Origin: Proteiniclasticum ruminis
GTDB taxonomy: Bacteria; Bacillota; Clostridia; Clostridiales; Clostridiaceae
Direction of reading: 5' to 3'
Length of the DNA: 64,000 nt
Assembly (NCBI RefSeq): GCF_900115135.1
Contig: NZ_FOVK01000001.1
Location: forward strand, 248,001 to 312,000
Part shown: positions 56,201 to 64,000 of the stretch, in pieces
Layout: every line of letters begins with the position of its first letter
Position numbering within the stretch: position 1 is the first letter of the stretch
Position numbers and translations under genes: made by a program
The notes under the pieces: model-generated
Database searches by the model: none
Seen by the model: only the letters and a program-made list of their open reading frames with translations
Told to the model about the DNA's origin: nothing

Positions 56201-57497
56201 GCTGACCTATGACCGGCCTCTCTTCACCAAAGAAATGAAAGAAAAACATACCATCCTATGTCCACAGATGTCACCCATACATTTCCGTTTCGTGGAAGCT
56301 GTTCTCAAGAACCAGGGCTTCCATGTGGTGGTGCTTCCGGATACGGACTTTGCAGCAGTGGATGAAGGGCTGAAATATGTTAATAATGATGCCTGCTACC
56401 CCTCCATTCTGGTGGTGGGGCAGATGATCAAAGCGCTGAAAAGCGGGGAGTATGACGTAAACAACACGTCCTGCCTCATCACACAGACTGGAGGTGGCTG
56501 CCGGGCTACAAATTATGTGGCATTTCTCAGAAAAGCCCTGAAAGATGCCGGATTTTCTCAAATCCCTGTGATTCCGCTGTCCGTTCAGCAGTTTGAGAAA
56601 CATCCCGGAATGAACCTGGATCTGAAAACACTGAGCGGCGCTCTTCAGGCGCTGCTATATGGCGATCTTCTCATGAGAGTGCTTTATCGGGTTCGCCCGT
56701 ATGAAGTCATCAAAGGTTCTGCCAATGCACTCTACGAGACCATGAGCCAAGAAGTGGAAGAAGCTCTCAAGAATCCAACCGTCTCATCCTTCAAAAAACA
56801 GGTCCGAAGAATCGTGGATCTTTTTGATACCTTGGAACTGAAAGAGACTGTGAAGCCAAAGGTGGGTCTGGTGGGAGAAATCCTAGTGAAATTCCATCCT
56901 ACTGCCAATAATTCTGTTGTTCAGGTCATTGAAGAGAATGGGTGTGAAGCCGTAATGCCAGACCTGACAGATTTTCTACTCTACTGTGCCTACAATAATG
57001 TGGCAAAGCATGAGGATCTTCATCTCAGTCTCGGAAAGGCTATGGCAAGCAAAGCTGTCATCGGGCTGATTGAGAGTATCCGAAGACCGATGAAAGAAGC
57101 ACTCACCGCATCCAAGAGGTTCCATGCACCCAGCAGGATTGAACATCTTGCTGCAATCACAAAAGATATCGTACAGATCGGAAATCAGACGGGTGAAGGA
57201 TGGTTTCTGACGGGTGAAATGCTGGAGCTCATTGAAGAAGGGGTGGAGAACATCATCTGTATGCAGCCCTTTGCCTGCCTTCCAAATCATATTACCGGAA
57301 AAGGGGTCATCAAAAAACTCCGCGAAGAAAATGAGAACGTGAACATCACAGCCATCGATTATGATCCCGGTGCCAGTGAGGTCAATCAGCTGAACCGAAT
57401 CAAGCTCATGCTTTCCATCGCATTCAAGAACCTGGAAAAGAATCAGGACATCGACGCCAAGGAAAACCGCTTGACAATCCTCAAGAGGCAGATATAA
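53214..57497 (+). CDS. Giant acyl-CoA-dehydratase activase homologue fused to dehydratase-like modules
   Basis: This 1427-residue cytoplasmic protein contains two ASKHA activase modules of the HgdC/BcrA/BadF type. Module 1 starts [11 protein letters not shown] (residue about 7), with cysteines C125 (CAGGTGAF) and C164 (ARCGVF). Module 2 starts [11 protein letters not shown] (residue 323), with C445/C449 and C484. A CxxCxxxC group (C605/C608/C612) follows. Then come two cysteine-bearing modules resembling 2-hydroxyacyl-CoA dehydratase subunits: C722 (SVCYPGK) onward, and a last one with LCPQMSP, NDACYPS and TGGGCR. Relatives include the YjiL/YjiM reductase systems. Its ATP-driven low-potential electron role is inferred; no separate dehydratase genes are nearby. 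An extended -10 (TGCTATAAT) lies at 53159-53167. Confidence 0.88.
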   Translation: MLDKIYLGLDVGSTTVKAVVTDKNHRMIYHSYERHFSDIRSTVVNVMQRIHDAFGDREVYVAVTGSGGLSVSSWLKIDFIQEVIASTKAVEAMIPDTDVAIELGGEDAKITYFKGAVEQRMNGTCAGGTGAFIDQMSSLLKTDAQGLNKLAENATYIYPIAARCGVFAKTDLQPLLNEGARKEDLAASIFQAVVNQTISGLACGRKIEGKIAFLGGPLHFLPELRKRFIETLQLKAEDILEPENAELYVALGAALSSEGNYPHELNLLMQRAGKLKDVFQKEVHRLPALFKSEEDYQTFQERHHSAQAARKPLASHKGAAFLGIDSGSTTSKVVLTDEDLNILYSYYGSNQGDPLQEILKVLKELYHLLPDDVHIAHSTVTGYGEGLLKAGLGIDTGEIETIAHYEAANHFLPGVDFILDIGGQDMKCLRIKDGAIDSILLNEACSSGCGSFIESFAESLGSSVKSFAKAAVSSSEPVDLGSRCTVFMNSRVKQAQKEGASLSDISAGLSYSVIKNALFKVIKARDPKSMGEKIIVQGGTFYNDSVLRAFELISEREAIRPDIAGLMGAFGAAKISRDRYTGKETTLLSLSELDSLHPKTEMRRCKLCNNHCPLTITFFKEGQEEYITGNRCERPLSSKNTREKLPNLYDYKYQRTFRYKPSTKVEESRGTVGIPRVLNLFENYPFWAAFFDSLKFRVVLSPASSKTLYEKGMSSIPSESVCYPGKLTHGHIASLAEKNVDFIFYPCIPYEEKEDTGASNHYNCPVVTSYPEVIKNNMDVLHLNKVKFLHPFLNLQDQKHLSKKLYDVLSKHYPISLSEVKEAVRKGYIEVESYKKDIRQKGEEVVRYLDETGHKGIVLAGRPYHVDPEVHHGIPNLIIEQGMAVLTEDSVAHLSQVERPLRVVDQWTYHNRLYRAAAYVSKKENLELVQLTSFGCGLDAVTSDQVEEILRSKNKLFTLLKIDEGNNLGAARIRIRSLKATMEERIRNGIHSTDAPLTYDRPLFTKEMKEKHTILCPQMSPIHFRFVEAVLKNQGFHVVVLPDTDFAAVDEGLKYVNNDACYPSILVVGQMIKALKSGEYDVNNTSCLITQTGGGCRATNYVAFLRKALKDAGFSQIPVIPLSVQQFEKHPGMNLDLKTLSGALQALLYGDLLMRVLYRVRPYEVIKGSANALYETMSQEVEEALKNPTVSSFKKQVRRIVDLFDTLELKETVKPKVGLVGEILVKFHPTANNSVVQVIEENGCEAVMPDLTDFLLYCAYNNVAKHEDLHLSLGKAMASKAVIGLIESIRRPMKEALTASKRFHAPSRIEHLAAITKDIVQIGNQTGEGWFLTGEMLELIEEGVENIICMQPFACLPNHITGKGVIKKLREENENVNITAIDYDPGASEVNQLNRIKLMLSIAFKNLEKNQDIDAKENRLTILKRQI

Positions 57498-57498
57498 T
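57471..57498 (+). promoter_or_regulatory. Consensus sigma-A promoter inside the 3' end of the activase gene
   Basis: TTGACA (57471) and TATAAT (57493) match consensus perfectly, with 16-bp spacing. They overlap the last codons and stop of the activase gene and drive the valS T-box leader. Confidence 0.88.
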
Positions 57499-57504
57499 GA
57501 GAAT

Positions 57505-57748
57505 ATATGTGAAATGCGCTGAAAAAGAGGAGTATCCATGAGGATGTGCCAGAGAGGAAAACCCCAAGGCTGAAAGGTTTTCTCATTTGAACCGTGGAGA
57601 AGGTAGCTTTTGAGCTTCTGGACTGAACTTTTATCTGTAAGTCCAGACGGTTGTTCCCAACCGTTATGTTTTGAGAGCCCATGGAAGTGGGAATAAAGGT
57701 GGTACCGCGAGTCTTCGTCCTTTTTCAGGATGAAGACTCTTTTTTTTT
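57505..57748 (+). promoter_or_regulatory. T-box leader of valS
   Basis: A tRNA-sensing riboswitch. Stem I contains the AGAGAGG element (near 57551) and a specifier loop where GTA (57603-57605, valine) sits in the AAGGTAGC...TTTTGAGC context. The T-box bulge AAAGGTGGTACCGCG is at about 57695-57709. The terminator stem 57709-57739 is followed by nine T. Uncharged tRNA-Val would stabilise the antiterminator and allow valS transcription. The left boundary is approximate. Confidence 0.95.
57709..57748 (+). terminator. T-box-controlled terminator before valS
   Basis: GAGTCTTCGTCC pairs with GGATGAAGACTC (one G-U pair) over a T-rich loop and is followed by nine T residues. Confidence 0.92.
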
Positions 57749-57828
57749 ACACATTTTTCAGTATGCATATAGCTATGTTTGTACATTTTCTGTCCATGTG
57801 GGACGGAGCAATTCACTAGGAGGAACTT

Positions 57829-60465
57829 ATGGAAAAGAAAAATCTCAACACAACGTACAACCCAAAGGATTTTGAGAAAAGACTCTATGAACACTGGCTG
57901 GAGAAAGATTACTTCACCGCCAAGGTGAATCCGGACAAAAAACCTTACACCATCGTGATGCCGCCACCAAATATCACCGGAAAACTGCACATGGGTCATG
58001 CACTGGATCTCACGCTTCAGGATATGCTCATCAGATTCAAGAGAATGCAGGGCTTTGAGACTTTATGGCTTCCCGGCGAAGACCATGCATCCATTGCCAC
58101 AGAGGTCCGGGTGGAAAATGAGCTTCTGAAGGAAGGTATCATAAAAAAAGAAATCGGCCGCGAAGCTTTTCTCGAAAAAGTGTATGAATGGTCCGAAGAA
58201 TATCGCGGAAAAATCAGAGATCAGATCAAGAAACTGGGCTCTTCCTGTGATTTCACAAGAGAAGCCTTCACCATGGACGATAATCTTTCCAGAGCAGTCC
58301 GCGAGGTTTTTGTAAAACTATACAATGATGGACTGATCTACCGTGGAGACAGAATCACCAACTGGTGTCCAAAGTGCCAGACGGCTCTCTCAGACGCGGA
58401 AATTGAATATGTGGAGACACAAGGCAACTTCTGGCATTTCAGATATCCTCTGACAGATGGAACCGGATATCTGGTCATCGCCACCACAAGACCTGAAACC
58501 ATGCTTGGTGATACGGCTGTCGCTGTTCATCCTGATGATGAAAGGTTCCAGCACCTGGTTGGAAAAACGCTCACACTGCCCCTCATGAACCGAATCATAC
58601 CCATTGTGGCTGATGATTACGTGGACAAAGAGTTTGGTACAGGCTGCGTAAAGATTACCCCAGCCCACGATCCAAATGACTTCCATGTGGGAGCCAGACA
58701 TCATCTGGAAGCCATCAAAGTTCTGGATGACCGTGGGGTTGTCAACGAACTGGGTGGAAAATACCAAGGAATGGACAGATATGAGGCAAGAAAAGCCATT
58801 GTCAAGGATATGGAAGAGCTTGGACTATTAGATAAAATCCAGCCTCATGTCCATAACGTCAACACCCACGACAGATGTGGCACTGTTATAGAGCCCATCA
58901 TGTCCAAACAGTGGTACGTTGAAATGAAGCCTCTGGCAGGACCTGCCATTGAATCGGTAAAATCCAGGAAAACAAACTTTGTCCCAGAGCGTTTTGAGAA
59001 AACATATTTCCACTGGCTGGAGAATATTCAAGACTGGTGTATTTCCAGACAGCTCTGGTGGGGCCATAGGATACCAGTTTGGTACTGTGATGACTGTCAT
59101 GAGATCAACGTGTCCAATGATGCTCCTTCATCCTGTAAAAAGTGTGGAAGCACAAATCTCAGAGAAGAGGAAGATGTGCTGGATACCTGGTTCAGTTCTG
59201 CTTTATGGCCATTTTCCACTCTAGGATGGCCAAATGAGACAGAAGATCTCAAGTATTTCTATCCAACTTCAACCTTGGTCACCGGCTATGATATCATTCC
59301 ATTCTGGGTCATGAGAATGATGTTCTCCGGACTTTACAACATGAAGGAAATCCCATTTGATACTGTCTTTATCCATGGTATCGTGAGAGATTCCCAGGGC
59401 AGAAAGATGAGTAAGTCCTTAGGCAACGGTGTAGATCCACTTCTCACCATCGACGAGTATGGCGCAGATGCCTTGAGATTCATGCTGATCACAGGAAATG
59501 CCCCAGGAAGCGACATCCGTTTCTATCCTGAACGGGTAGAGGCTGCAAGAAACTTTGCCAACAAGCTCTGGAACGCATCCAGATTTGTACTCATGAATTT
59601 GGATGATACCCTGCTTGAAACCTACAAAGAGAGCGAGAACTACAGCTTAGCCGACCGCTGGATCCTATCCAAGATGAACCATCTGATCGAGGAAGTCACG
59701 GAGAACTTCGAGAAATTCGAGCTTGGCATCGCTCTGGCAAAAGTCTATGACTTCATCTGGAATGAGCTCTGTGACTGGTATATAGAACTGGTGAAACCTG
59801 TATTCTATAATGGGACCGACGAGGAGAAGGGCGTCAGCTACCGCGTGATCCGGGAAGTGCTCATCAAGTCCCTGAAGCTTCTTCACCCAACCATGCCTTT
59901 TATCACCGAAGAGATTTACTCCTTCCTGAATGATGAAGAAACCATCATGAAGGCACCATGGCCAGAAGCAGAGAAAACCTTCATGGATCCTGCCATTGAA
60001 GACACCATGGGTGGCATCATTGAAGCCATAAAGAGCATCCGAAATCTCCGCGCTGAAATGAATGTGCCAAATAAGAGAAAGACCATGCTGAACATTCTGC
60101 CAAACAGCGGAAAAGAAGAAGCCTTCAAAAACTCCAGAGATTACCTGATAAAGCTTGCCTATGCAGAAGACATCACTCTGCTTGAGACAGCACCTGCAGA
60201 AGAGGGCAGTGTAACTCTGGTCACATCCACGGCAAAGATCTATATTCCACTCTTGGATCTTGTAGACAGAGAAAAAGAGCTGGAACGTCTCGAAAAAGAA
60301 AAACAGAAGCTGCAGTCGGAAATCGAACGTGTCAGCAAAAAACTGAACAATGAAAAATTCCTGGCCAATGCAAAAGAGGATGTGGTTCAGGAAGAACGAG
60401 CCAAAGGGGAGAAGTATCAGTCCATGCTGGATGCTGTCCTTGAAAGAATTGGCGCATTACGTTAA
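57829..60465 (+). CDS. valS: Valyl-tRNA synthetase
   Basis: This class I synthetase charges tRNA-Val. It has 878 residues. Signature HMGH is at 54-57 (PPPNITGKLHMGH) and KMSKS starts at K526. The editing domain (ATTRPETMLGDTAV) and the C-terminal coiled coil (about 800-878, REKELERLEKEKQKL) are intact. The T-box with a GUA specifier directly upstream confirms valine. AGGAGG precedes the ATG. Confidence 0.98.
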   Translation: MEKKNLNTTYNPKDFEKRLYEHWLEKDYFTAKVNPDKKPYTIVMPPPNITGKLHMGHALDLTLQDMLIRFKRMQGFETLWLPGEDHASIATEVRVENELLKEGIIKKEIGREAFLEKVYEWSEEYRGKIRDQIKKLGSSCDFTREAFTMDDNLSRAVREVFVKLYNDGLIYRGDRITNWCPKCQTALSDAEIEYVETQGNFWHFRYPLTDGTGYLVIATTRPETMLGDTAVAVHPDDERFQHLVGKTLTLPLMNRIIPIVADDYVDKEFGTGCVKITPAHDPNDFHVGARHHLEAIKVLDDRGVVNELGGKYQGMDRYEARKAIVKDMEELGLLDKIQPHVHNVNTHDRCGTVIEPIMSKQWYVEMKPLAGPAIESVKSRKTNFVPERFEKTYFHWLENIQDWCISRQLWWGHRIPVWYCDDCHEINVSNDAPSSCKKCGSTNLREEEDVLDTWFSSALWPFSTLGWPNETEDLKYFYPTSTLVTGYDIIPFWVMRMMFSGLYNMKEIPFDTVFIHGIVRDSQGRKMSKSLGNGVDPLLTIDEYGADALRFMLITGNAPGSDIRFYPERVEAARNFANKLWNASRFVLMNLDDTLLETYKESENYSLADRWILSKMNHLIEEVTENFEKFELGIALAKVYDFIWNELCDWYIELVKPVFYNGTDEEKGVSYRVIREVLIKSLKLLHPTMPFITEEIYSFLNDEETIMKAPWPEAEKTFMDPAIEDTMGGIIEAIKSIRNLRAEMNVPNKRKTMLNILPNSGKEEAFKNSRDYLIKLAYAEDITLLETAPAEEGSVTLVTSTAKIYIPLLDLVDREKELERLEKEKQKLQSEIERVSKKLNNEKFLANAKEDVVQEERAKGEKYQSMLDAVLERIGALR

Positions 60466-60474
60466 GTACAGAGA

Positions 60475-60500
60475 GGGAAGATGGAAACATCTTCCTTTTT
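60475..60500 (+). terminator. Terminator after valS
   Basis: An 8-bp stem (GGAAGATG with CATCTTCC) has a GAAA tetraloop and is followed by TTTTTC. Confidence 0.9.
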
Positions 60501-60501
60501 C

Positions 60502-60529
60502 TTGATTCTATGGTAGAGTTCATTATAAT
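60502..60529 (+). promoter_or_regulatory. Sigma-A promoter of folC
   Basis: TTGATT (60502) and TATAAT (60524) have 16-bp spacing, located between the valS terminator and the folC RBS. Confidence 0.78.
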
Positions 60530-60555
60530 GAAGATAGAAAACTGGAAGGAATTTG

Positions 60556-61869
60556 GTGAATGCCTTGAATTATCAGGAAACATTACAGAATCTGCATAGT
60601 ATTCCCAGAAGAAAAAAAGAAAATGATCTGAAGAGAATGGAAAGGCTTATGGAGCTTCTTGGCGATCCGCAAAACTCTCTTCAATGTGTGCATGTTGCGG
60701 GCACTAACGGAAAAGGATCCATCTCCAAAATGATTGCCCATAGTCTCGCCACCAGCGGATATCACGTCGGGCTGTTCACCTCACCTTATATCATTGAATT
60801 CAGAGAAAGAATCGCGGTGAACGGTAATTTAATCGAAGAAGAAGAGGTTATCAATTACTACAGGATTGTCGAAAAGAGAATCGAAACACTTCTTCAGGAA
60901 GGCTTCGGTCATCCTTCCGAATTTGAAGTGGTCACAGCCATGGCCTTCATGTACTTCAAAGAAAAAAAAGTGGATGTCTGTGTCATAGAGGTTGGGATAG
61001 GGGGACGTTATGATGCCACCAATGTGCTGCTGCCCATTTTATCGGTGATCACCTCCATTTCTATGGATCATGTAAGTCAGCTTGGAAATACACTTCATGA
61101 AATTGCCATGCATAAAGCCGGTATCATAAAATCAGCTCCAGTGATTTCTTCCACACAAAAGCAGGAAGCCAGAGAGGTTCTCTGCAGTGAAGCGACTAAA
61201 AAACAAACAGGCATCACCTTTGTCGAACCGACCATGTATGAATTTCTTGAACTGGAAGGGTTCAGACAGAAAATCCGTTTGAAGATGGATGACATTCCGC
61301 CTTTCACTGCAAGACTGAATCTTCTTGGCACCTATCAGCTGGAGAACGCCGCCACTTCAGTTCTGGCGCTCCTGACACTTCAAAAGTCAGGCTACCAAAA
61401 ACTGACTGTGGAATCCATCAAAAAAGCGCTAGAAACAGTCACTTGGATCGGCCGTATGGAAATTGTGGAAGAAGAGCCCTTGACTTTGATGGATGGGGCT
61501 CATAATGAGGATGGGGCAATACGGCTCATCGAAAGCATCCAGTCCTATTTTCCGGATAAAAAGATACTTCTATTGCTGGGTATGCTGAAAGATAAGGATG
61601 TATCTGCTGTCACAAAACTCCTTACAGAGACTGCATCAAAATGTTACCTTCATACACCAGATGATTTCCGGGCACTTCCGGAGAATGAGCTGGCGTCCTA
61701 CATTCCACCTGAAAAACCATACTTTCTTTGTCATACAGTAGCAAAAGCTTACAAAAAAGCTGTAGAGGACTTTACGGAAGGAGATCTCATCCTCTCCACA
61801 GGTTCACTCTATACCATTGGAGATATGAAGACCGCTGTAAAACAGATTCGGGAAGAACCCATCGAATAA
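60556..61869 (+). CDS. folC: Folylpolyglutamate synthase/dihydrofolate synthase
   Basis: This enzyme adds glutamates to folates (and possibly to dihydropteroate). It has about 437 residues. The P-loop is GTNGKGS (about residues 49-55), followed by TSPYIIEFRERI and the family segments EVGIGGRYDATN and MDGAHNEDG. The start is taken as GTG at 60556, with AAGGA 5 nt upstream; the preceding TTG at 60553 is nearly as likely and adds one residue. It has its own promoter. Polyglutamylated folate supports the PurN and PurH steps encoded earlier in the window. Confidence 0.94.
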   Translation: MNALNYQETLQNLHSIPRRKKENDLKRMERLMELLGDPQNSLQCVHVAGTNGKGSISKMIAHSLATSGYHVGLFTSPYIIEFRERIAVNGNLIEEEEVINYYRIVEKRIETLLQEGFGHPSEFEVVTAMAFMYFKEKKVDVCVIEVGIGGRYDATNVLLPILSVITSISMDHVSQLGNTLHEIAMHKAGIIKSAPVISSTQKQEAREVLCSEATKKQTGITFVEPTMYEFLELEGFRQKIRLKMDDIPPFTARLNLLGTYQLENAATSVLALLTLQKSGYQKLTVESIKKALETVTWIGRMEIVEEEPLTLMDGAHNEDGAIRLIESIQSYFPDKKILLLLGMLKDKDVSAVTKLLTETASKCYLHTPDDFRALPENELASYIPPEKPYFLCHTVAKAYKKAVEDFTEGDLILSTGSLYTIGDMKTAVKQIREEPIE

Positions 61870-61874
61870 GCTTA

Positions 61875-61932
61875 ACAGTAGAAAAGTCCGAAGGAAAACA
61901 GCCATTCTGCTTCCTTCGGACTTTTCTACTGT
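61875..61932. terminator. Bidirectional terminator between folC and DUF4364 gene
   Basis: A 22-bp perfect stem (starting ACAGTAGAAAAGTCCG) has a 14-nt loop, then CCTTTTTT on the plus strand. It includes the last codons of the minus-strand DUF4364 gene. Confidence 0.9.
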
Positions 61933-62450
61933 CCTTTTTTACTGAGCTCCTTATATAGAAGCTCATAAATCTTTGTGGACTCTTTCTTCCATGTCTGAAC
62001 GGATTTTTCTGCTGTTTCCTTCGTTGGCACATTCATACTGATCCGTATCAATTCATCTTTGTTTTCAAAGGCACTCAGTATCACTTGGAATGTACCGTGA
62101 GGACCCTCACTGATTTCATGAGTAATGGTGGTCTCTCTGATTAAATGGTTGATGTTTTCCGTAAGATAGGTATCAATGACCTTTTTCTTCCGATCGGGTA
62201 TTCTATCCTGAAACATACCAAGAACACTCTTTCCCTGATCTGAAATCACCACAGCTTCCTTATCATGAACAACATCCAGAAGCACCAGTCCGGTCTTTAT
62301 GAGTTCCTCAATGTACTGCTGCAGTTCAAAATAATTGATGTACATACATTCCAGAATAATATTGGAAAACTGAGTTTTCGTAAGAATCAGTTTGGACTGA
62401 TTCAATGTATACAAAATTAATAGTTTATTCTCTGCTAAAGCGTTGTCCAT
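61926..62450 (-). CDS. DUF4364 family protein
   Basis: This 174-residue conserved clostridial protein of unknown function is predicted to be mostly helical, with an N-terminal half that looks like a winged helix-turn-helix (about 5-85: LILYTLNQSKLILTKTQFSNIIL, then a helix and the wing GLVLLDVV). This suggests a DNA-binding or regulatory role, unproven. The start at 62450 is set by AAGGAGGAG just upstream; a longer frame runs through the promoter region and the divergent gene's start. It is divergent from the OB-fold protein gene. Confidence 0.85.
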   Translation of the reverse strand: MDNALAENKLLILYTLNQSKLILTKTQFSNIILECMYINYFELQQYIEELIKTGLVLLDVVHDKEAVVISDQGKSVLGMFQDRIPDRKKKVIDTYLTENINHLIRETTITHEISEGPHGTFQVILSAFENKDELIRISMNVPTKETAEKSVQTWKKESTKIYELLYKELSKKGQ

Positions 62451-62566
62451 AATCTCCTCCTTAACACTATTTCCATGATACTCAAAAAACACGGACATGA
62501 CAACTGAAAAAGTAGGAGAAGCCTTTGTGAAATAATTCCATATTTTTATGATATATTTCAGAGATG

Positions 62567-62596
62567 ACTTGTAATCGAATACAAGTTTGTTATAAT
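62567..62596 (+). promoter_or_regulatory. Promoter of the tandem OB-fold gene with embedded palindrome
   Basis: TTGTAA (62569) and TATAAT (62591) have 16-bp spacing. A perfect 7-bp-arm palindrome ACTTGTA-ATCGAA-TACAAGT (62567-62586) covers the -35 box and spacer, a position where a bound repressor would block RNA polymerase. Confidence 0.65.
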
Positions 62597-62655
62597 TAAA
62601 TGTAGAACTTTTACAAAAGTGACGTGTATATGGAACAAATGGGGGGAATCGCAAC

Positions 62656-63348
62656 TTGGAAGCAACAAATGATAACATTGTCATCCTAGAAGGTCTTTTT
62701 GTACAACCACCTGAATTCAGCCATGAACTCTTTGGGGAAGAGTTCTATACCGGATTATTCTCTGTAAACCGGTTGAGTGATTCAAAGGATGTTTTAAACA
62801 TAACCATATCCAAAAAGCTGCTGCCTGAGAACGAAAGCCTTTTGGAACGATACACTAAAATCACCGGGCAGCTCAGAAGCTACAATAAAATGGTAGGATC
62901 AAAAAACAAGCTGCTCCTTACCGTTTTTGCAAGAGATATTGAGTTTCCAGAAGATCACGCAGAAGAGCCTAATCTCATTGAGCTTACAGGATATATCTGC
63001 AAGGATCCCATTTACAGAATGACACCCTTTGGCAGAGAAATTACAGATTTATTGTTGGCTGTGAACAGACAGTTCAATAAAACCGACTACATCCCTGTGA
63101 TTGCCTGGGGTCGTAACGCAAAGTTCACTAAGAATATGCAGGTAGGGGATATGTTGAGAATCACAGGAAGACTCCAGTCCCGAGGGTATACGAAAACCTA
63201 TCCTGATGGACGGACAGAAGATAAAGTCGCTTATGAGGTTTCATCATCTTCGATACAGAAAGCAAGTTCTGTAAACGATTTATTCGGAAATGATGAAGAT
63301 TCTGAAGAGAATGATAAAAATCTGAATATATCATATTTTCCATATTGA
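62656..63348 (+). CDS. SSB-like protein with two OB folds
   Basis: This 230-residue protein has two oligonucleotide-binding folds in tandem. The first (about 8-105) is divergent (ITGQLRSYNKMVG). The second (about 112-205) is clearly SSB-like (LTGYICKDPIYRM, PVIAWGRNAKF, ITGRLQSR). The tail (about 212-230) is acidic and ends in the aromatic residues YFPY, reminiscent of the acidic partner-binding tip of SSB though not the standard DDDIPF. Single-stranded DNA binding is inferred. The start codon is TTG with GGGGGG about 9 nt upstream. Confidence 0.8.
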   Translation: MEATNDNIVILEGLFVQPPEFSHELFGEEFYTGLFSVNRLSDSKDVLNITISKKLLPENESLLERYTKITGQLRSYNKMVGSKNKLLLTVFARDIEFPEDHAEEPNLIELTGYICKDPIYRMTPFGREITDLLLAVNRQFNKTDYIPVIAWGRNAKFTKNMQVGDMLRITGRLQSRGYTKTYPDGRTEDKVAYEVSSSSIQKASSVNDLFGNDEDSEENDKNLNISYFPY

Positions 63349-63402
63349 CATCCTTTCTAATGAGCCTATAATTACATATTATAGATGAATAGAGGGATAT
63401 TT

Positions 63403-63570
63403 ATGGATAAAAGCTTACTTCTATTCCAAGGCGTAGTGATACTCCTGATGCTTTTCGCAGCTGTACTTTTCATTCTGGATCAGGCTTATCTGCAAGGCAT
63501 CCTGTACATCGCCATTGGTTTTGTATTTCTTGTTTTTTCTCTAAGTGGGAGAAAGAAGAAATCTCAATAG
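63403..63570 (+). CDS. Small two-helix membrane protein
   Basis: This 55-residue protein has two hydrophobic helices (about 6-25 and 30-47) and a basic C-terminus (GRKKKSQ). It is not recognised. The ATG at 63403 is preferred because AGAGGGA lies 5-6 nt upstream; an ATG at 63385 lacks an RBS. It is followed directly by a strong terminator, which supports its being a real gene end. Confidence 0.65.
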   Translation: MDKSLLLFQGVVILLMLFAAVLFILDQAYLQGILYIAIGFVFLVFSLSGRKKKSQ

Positions 63571-63580
63571 CACACCTAAT

Positions 63581-63608
63581 AAAGACTGCTGAACAGCAGT
63601 CTTTTTTT
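63581..63608 (+). terminator. Terminator after small membrane protein gene
   Basis: An 11-bp perfect stem (AAAGACTGCTG with CAGCAGTCTTT) has a tight AA turn and seven T residues. Confidence 0.92.
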
Positions 63609-63700
63609 GCACCTCTTTCAGCGCTAGGATAAAACTGTGATTTATGATAAAATACTAGAATCATAACTGCATATAGTAACTTGGAAGGAACTGTGATGAA

Positions 63701-64000
63701 ATGGAAAGTTATCGTGATTTTTCGAGAATTTATGATATGCTGATTCAGGAGGATATCTGTTATGAGGATATCGCATCCTTTATCTTAGAAAACACAGAGA
63801 GTAAACACCGTTACCTGGATCTTGGGTGCGGAACTGGCACTTTATCGATGCTCATTGCCAGACATTTTCAGGAGACATATCTTGTGGATCTGTCACCAGA
63901 TATGCTTACGGAAGCAGTATCAAAGTTCACTGAAGCTGGATTACACCATAAAGCTTATGCCTTATCCATGGAAGAGATTGATTTCCGGAAAGAATTTGAT
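63701..64000 (+). CDS. Class I SAM-dependent methyltransferase, 5' part (runs off window)
   Basis: The first 100 residues are visible and the frame is open to the window end. Motif I is LDLGCGTGTLS (about residues 43-53), and VDLSPDML carries the acidic ribose-binding position. The N-terminus (YRDFSRIYDMLI) is typical of small-molecule methyltransferases in Firmicutes. AAGGAA lies 10 nt upstream of the ATG. It is distinct from the methyltransferase at 50.4 kb, though of the same superfamily. Substrate unknown. Confidence 0.85.
   Translation, partial: MESYRDFSRIYDMLIQEDICYEDIASFILENTESKHRYLDLGCGTGTLSMLIARHFQETYLVDLSPDMLTEAVSKFTEAGLHHKAYALSMEEIDFRKEFD

Noticed and set aside
1-64000. CRISPR arrays, insertion sequences, prophage genes, tRNA or rRNA genes
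   Set aside because: None was seen on reading both strands: no regularly spaced repeats, no transposase or integrase motifs and no tRNA cloverleaf signatures were noticed. A covariance-model search would settle the RNA genes.

Overview
This window looks like a chromosomal segment of an anaerobic Clostridia-type Firmicute. No species can be named from the sequence alone. Supporting signs are strong purine-rich ribosome binding sites with several TTG and GTG starts, S-box and T-box leaders, and many short U-tailed terminators. The gene content agrees: a B12-dependent (class II) ribonucleotide reductase, an Rnf-type membrane complex, a giant acyl-CoA-dehydratase activase homologue, CvfB, DUF4364 and an NfeD/SPFH pair. 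I see no transposase, integrase, phage gene, CRISPR array, rRNA or tRNA gene, and no clear pseudogene. It reads as core genome.

Layout. 1-5.7 kb: glycogen metabolism (3' part of glgA, glgP, a neopullulanase-like GH13 enzyme). 5.7-12.4 kb: cell wall, DNA uptake and housekeeping (D,D-carboxypeptidase, ComEA, GltX, a ComEC-like metallo-hydrolase, PlsC, an Lrp regulator, a small membrane protein). 12.4-23.4 kb: NrdJ, a three-gene cluster (gamma-carbonic anhydrase, CvfB, free-methionine-sulfoxide reductase), a FUSC-like membrane protein, a Ca2+ P-type ATPase and glutamine-dependent NAD synthetase. 23.4-34.4 kb: a purine operon purL-E-C-F-M-N-H-D preceded by a promoter and a 30-bp dyad. 34.4-37.3 kb: a SAM-I riboswitch and metN-metI-metQ. 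37.3-42.7 kb: an rnfCDGEAB operon with its own promoter and terminator. 42.8-53.1 kb: thiolase, NfeD/SPFH, a short-chain dehydrogenase, a two-component system, a MocR-type regulator divergent from a methyltransferase, an M16 peptidase and RecX. 53.2-64 kb: the 1427-residue activase, T-box/valS, folC, DUF4364, a tandem OB-fold protein and the start of a second methyltransferase.

Most unusual content. The rnf operon departs from the textbook complex in three subunits at once. RnfC keeps both [4Fe-4S] motifs but lacks every recognisable NADH/FMN motif. RnfD lacks the loop carrying the flavinylated threonine. RnfG carries two tandem FMN-binding domains, the second with SGAS in place of SGAT. RnfA, RnfB and most of RnfE look normal, and RnfE has an extra cysteine tail. 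Together this suggests a ferredoxin-oxidising complex that no longer delivers electrons to NAD+ and may instead send them outward through RnfG. That is an inference, and it is the main candidate for an undescribed system here. Other points of interest are the two-plus-two module architecture of the activase, a consensus promoter inside its last codons that drives the valS T-box, and a perfect 13-bp-arm palindrome between the MocR gene and the methyltransferase.
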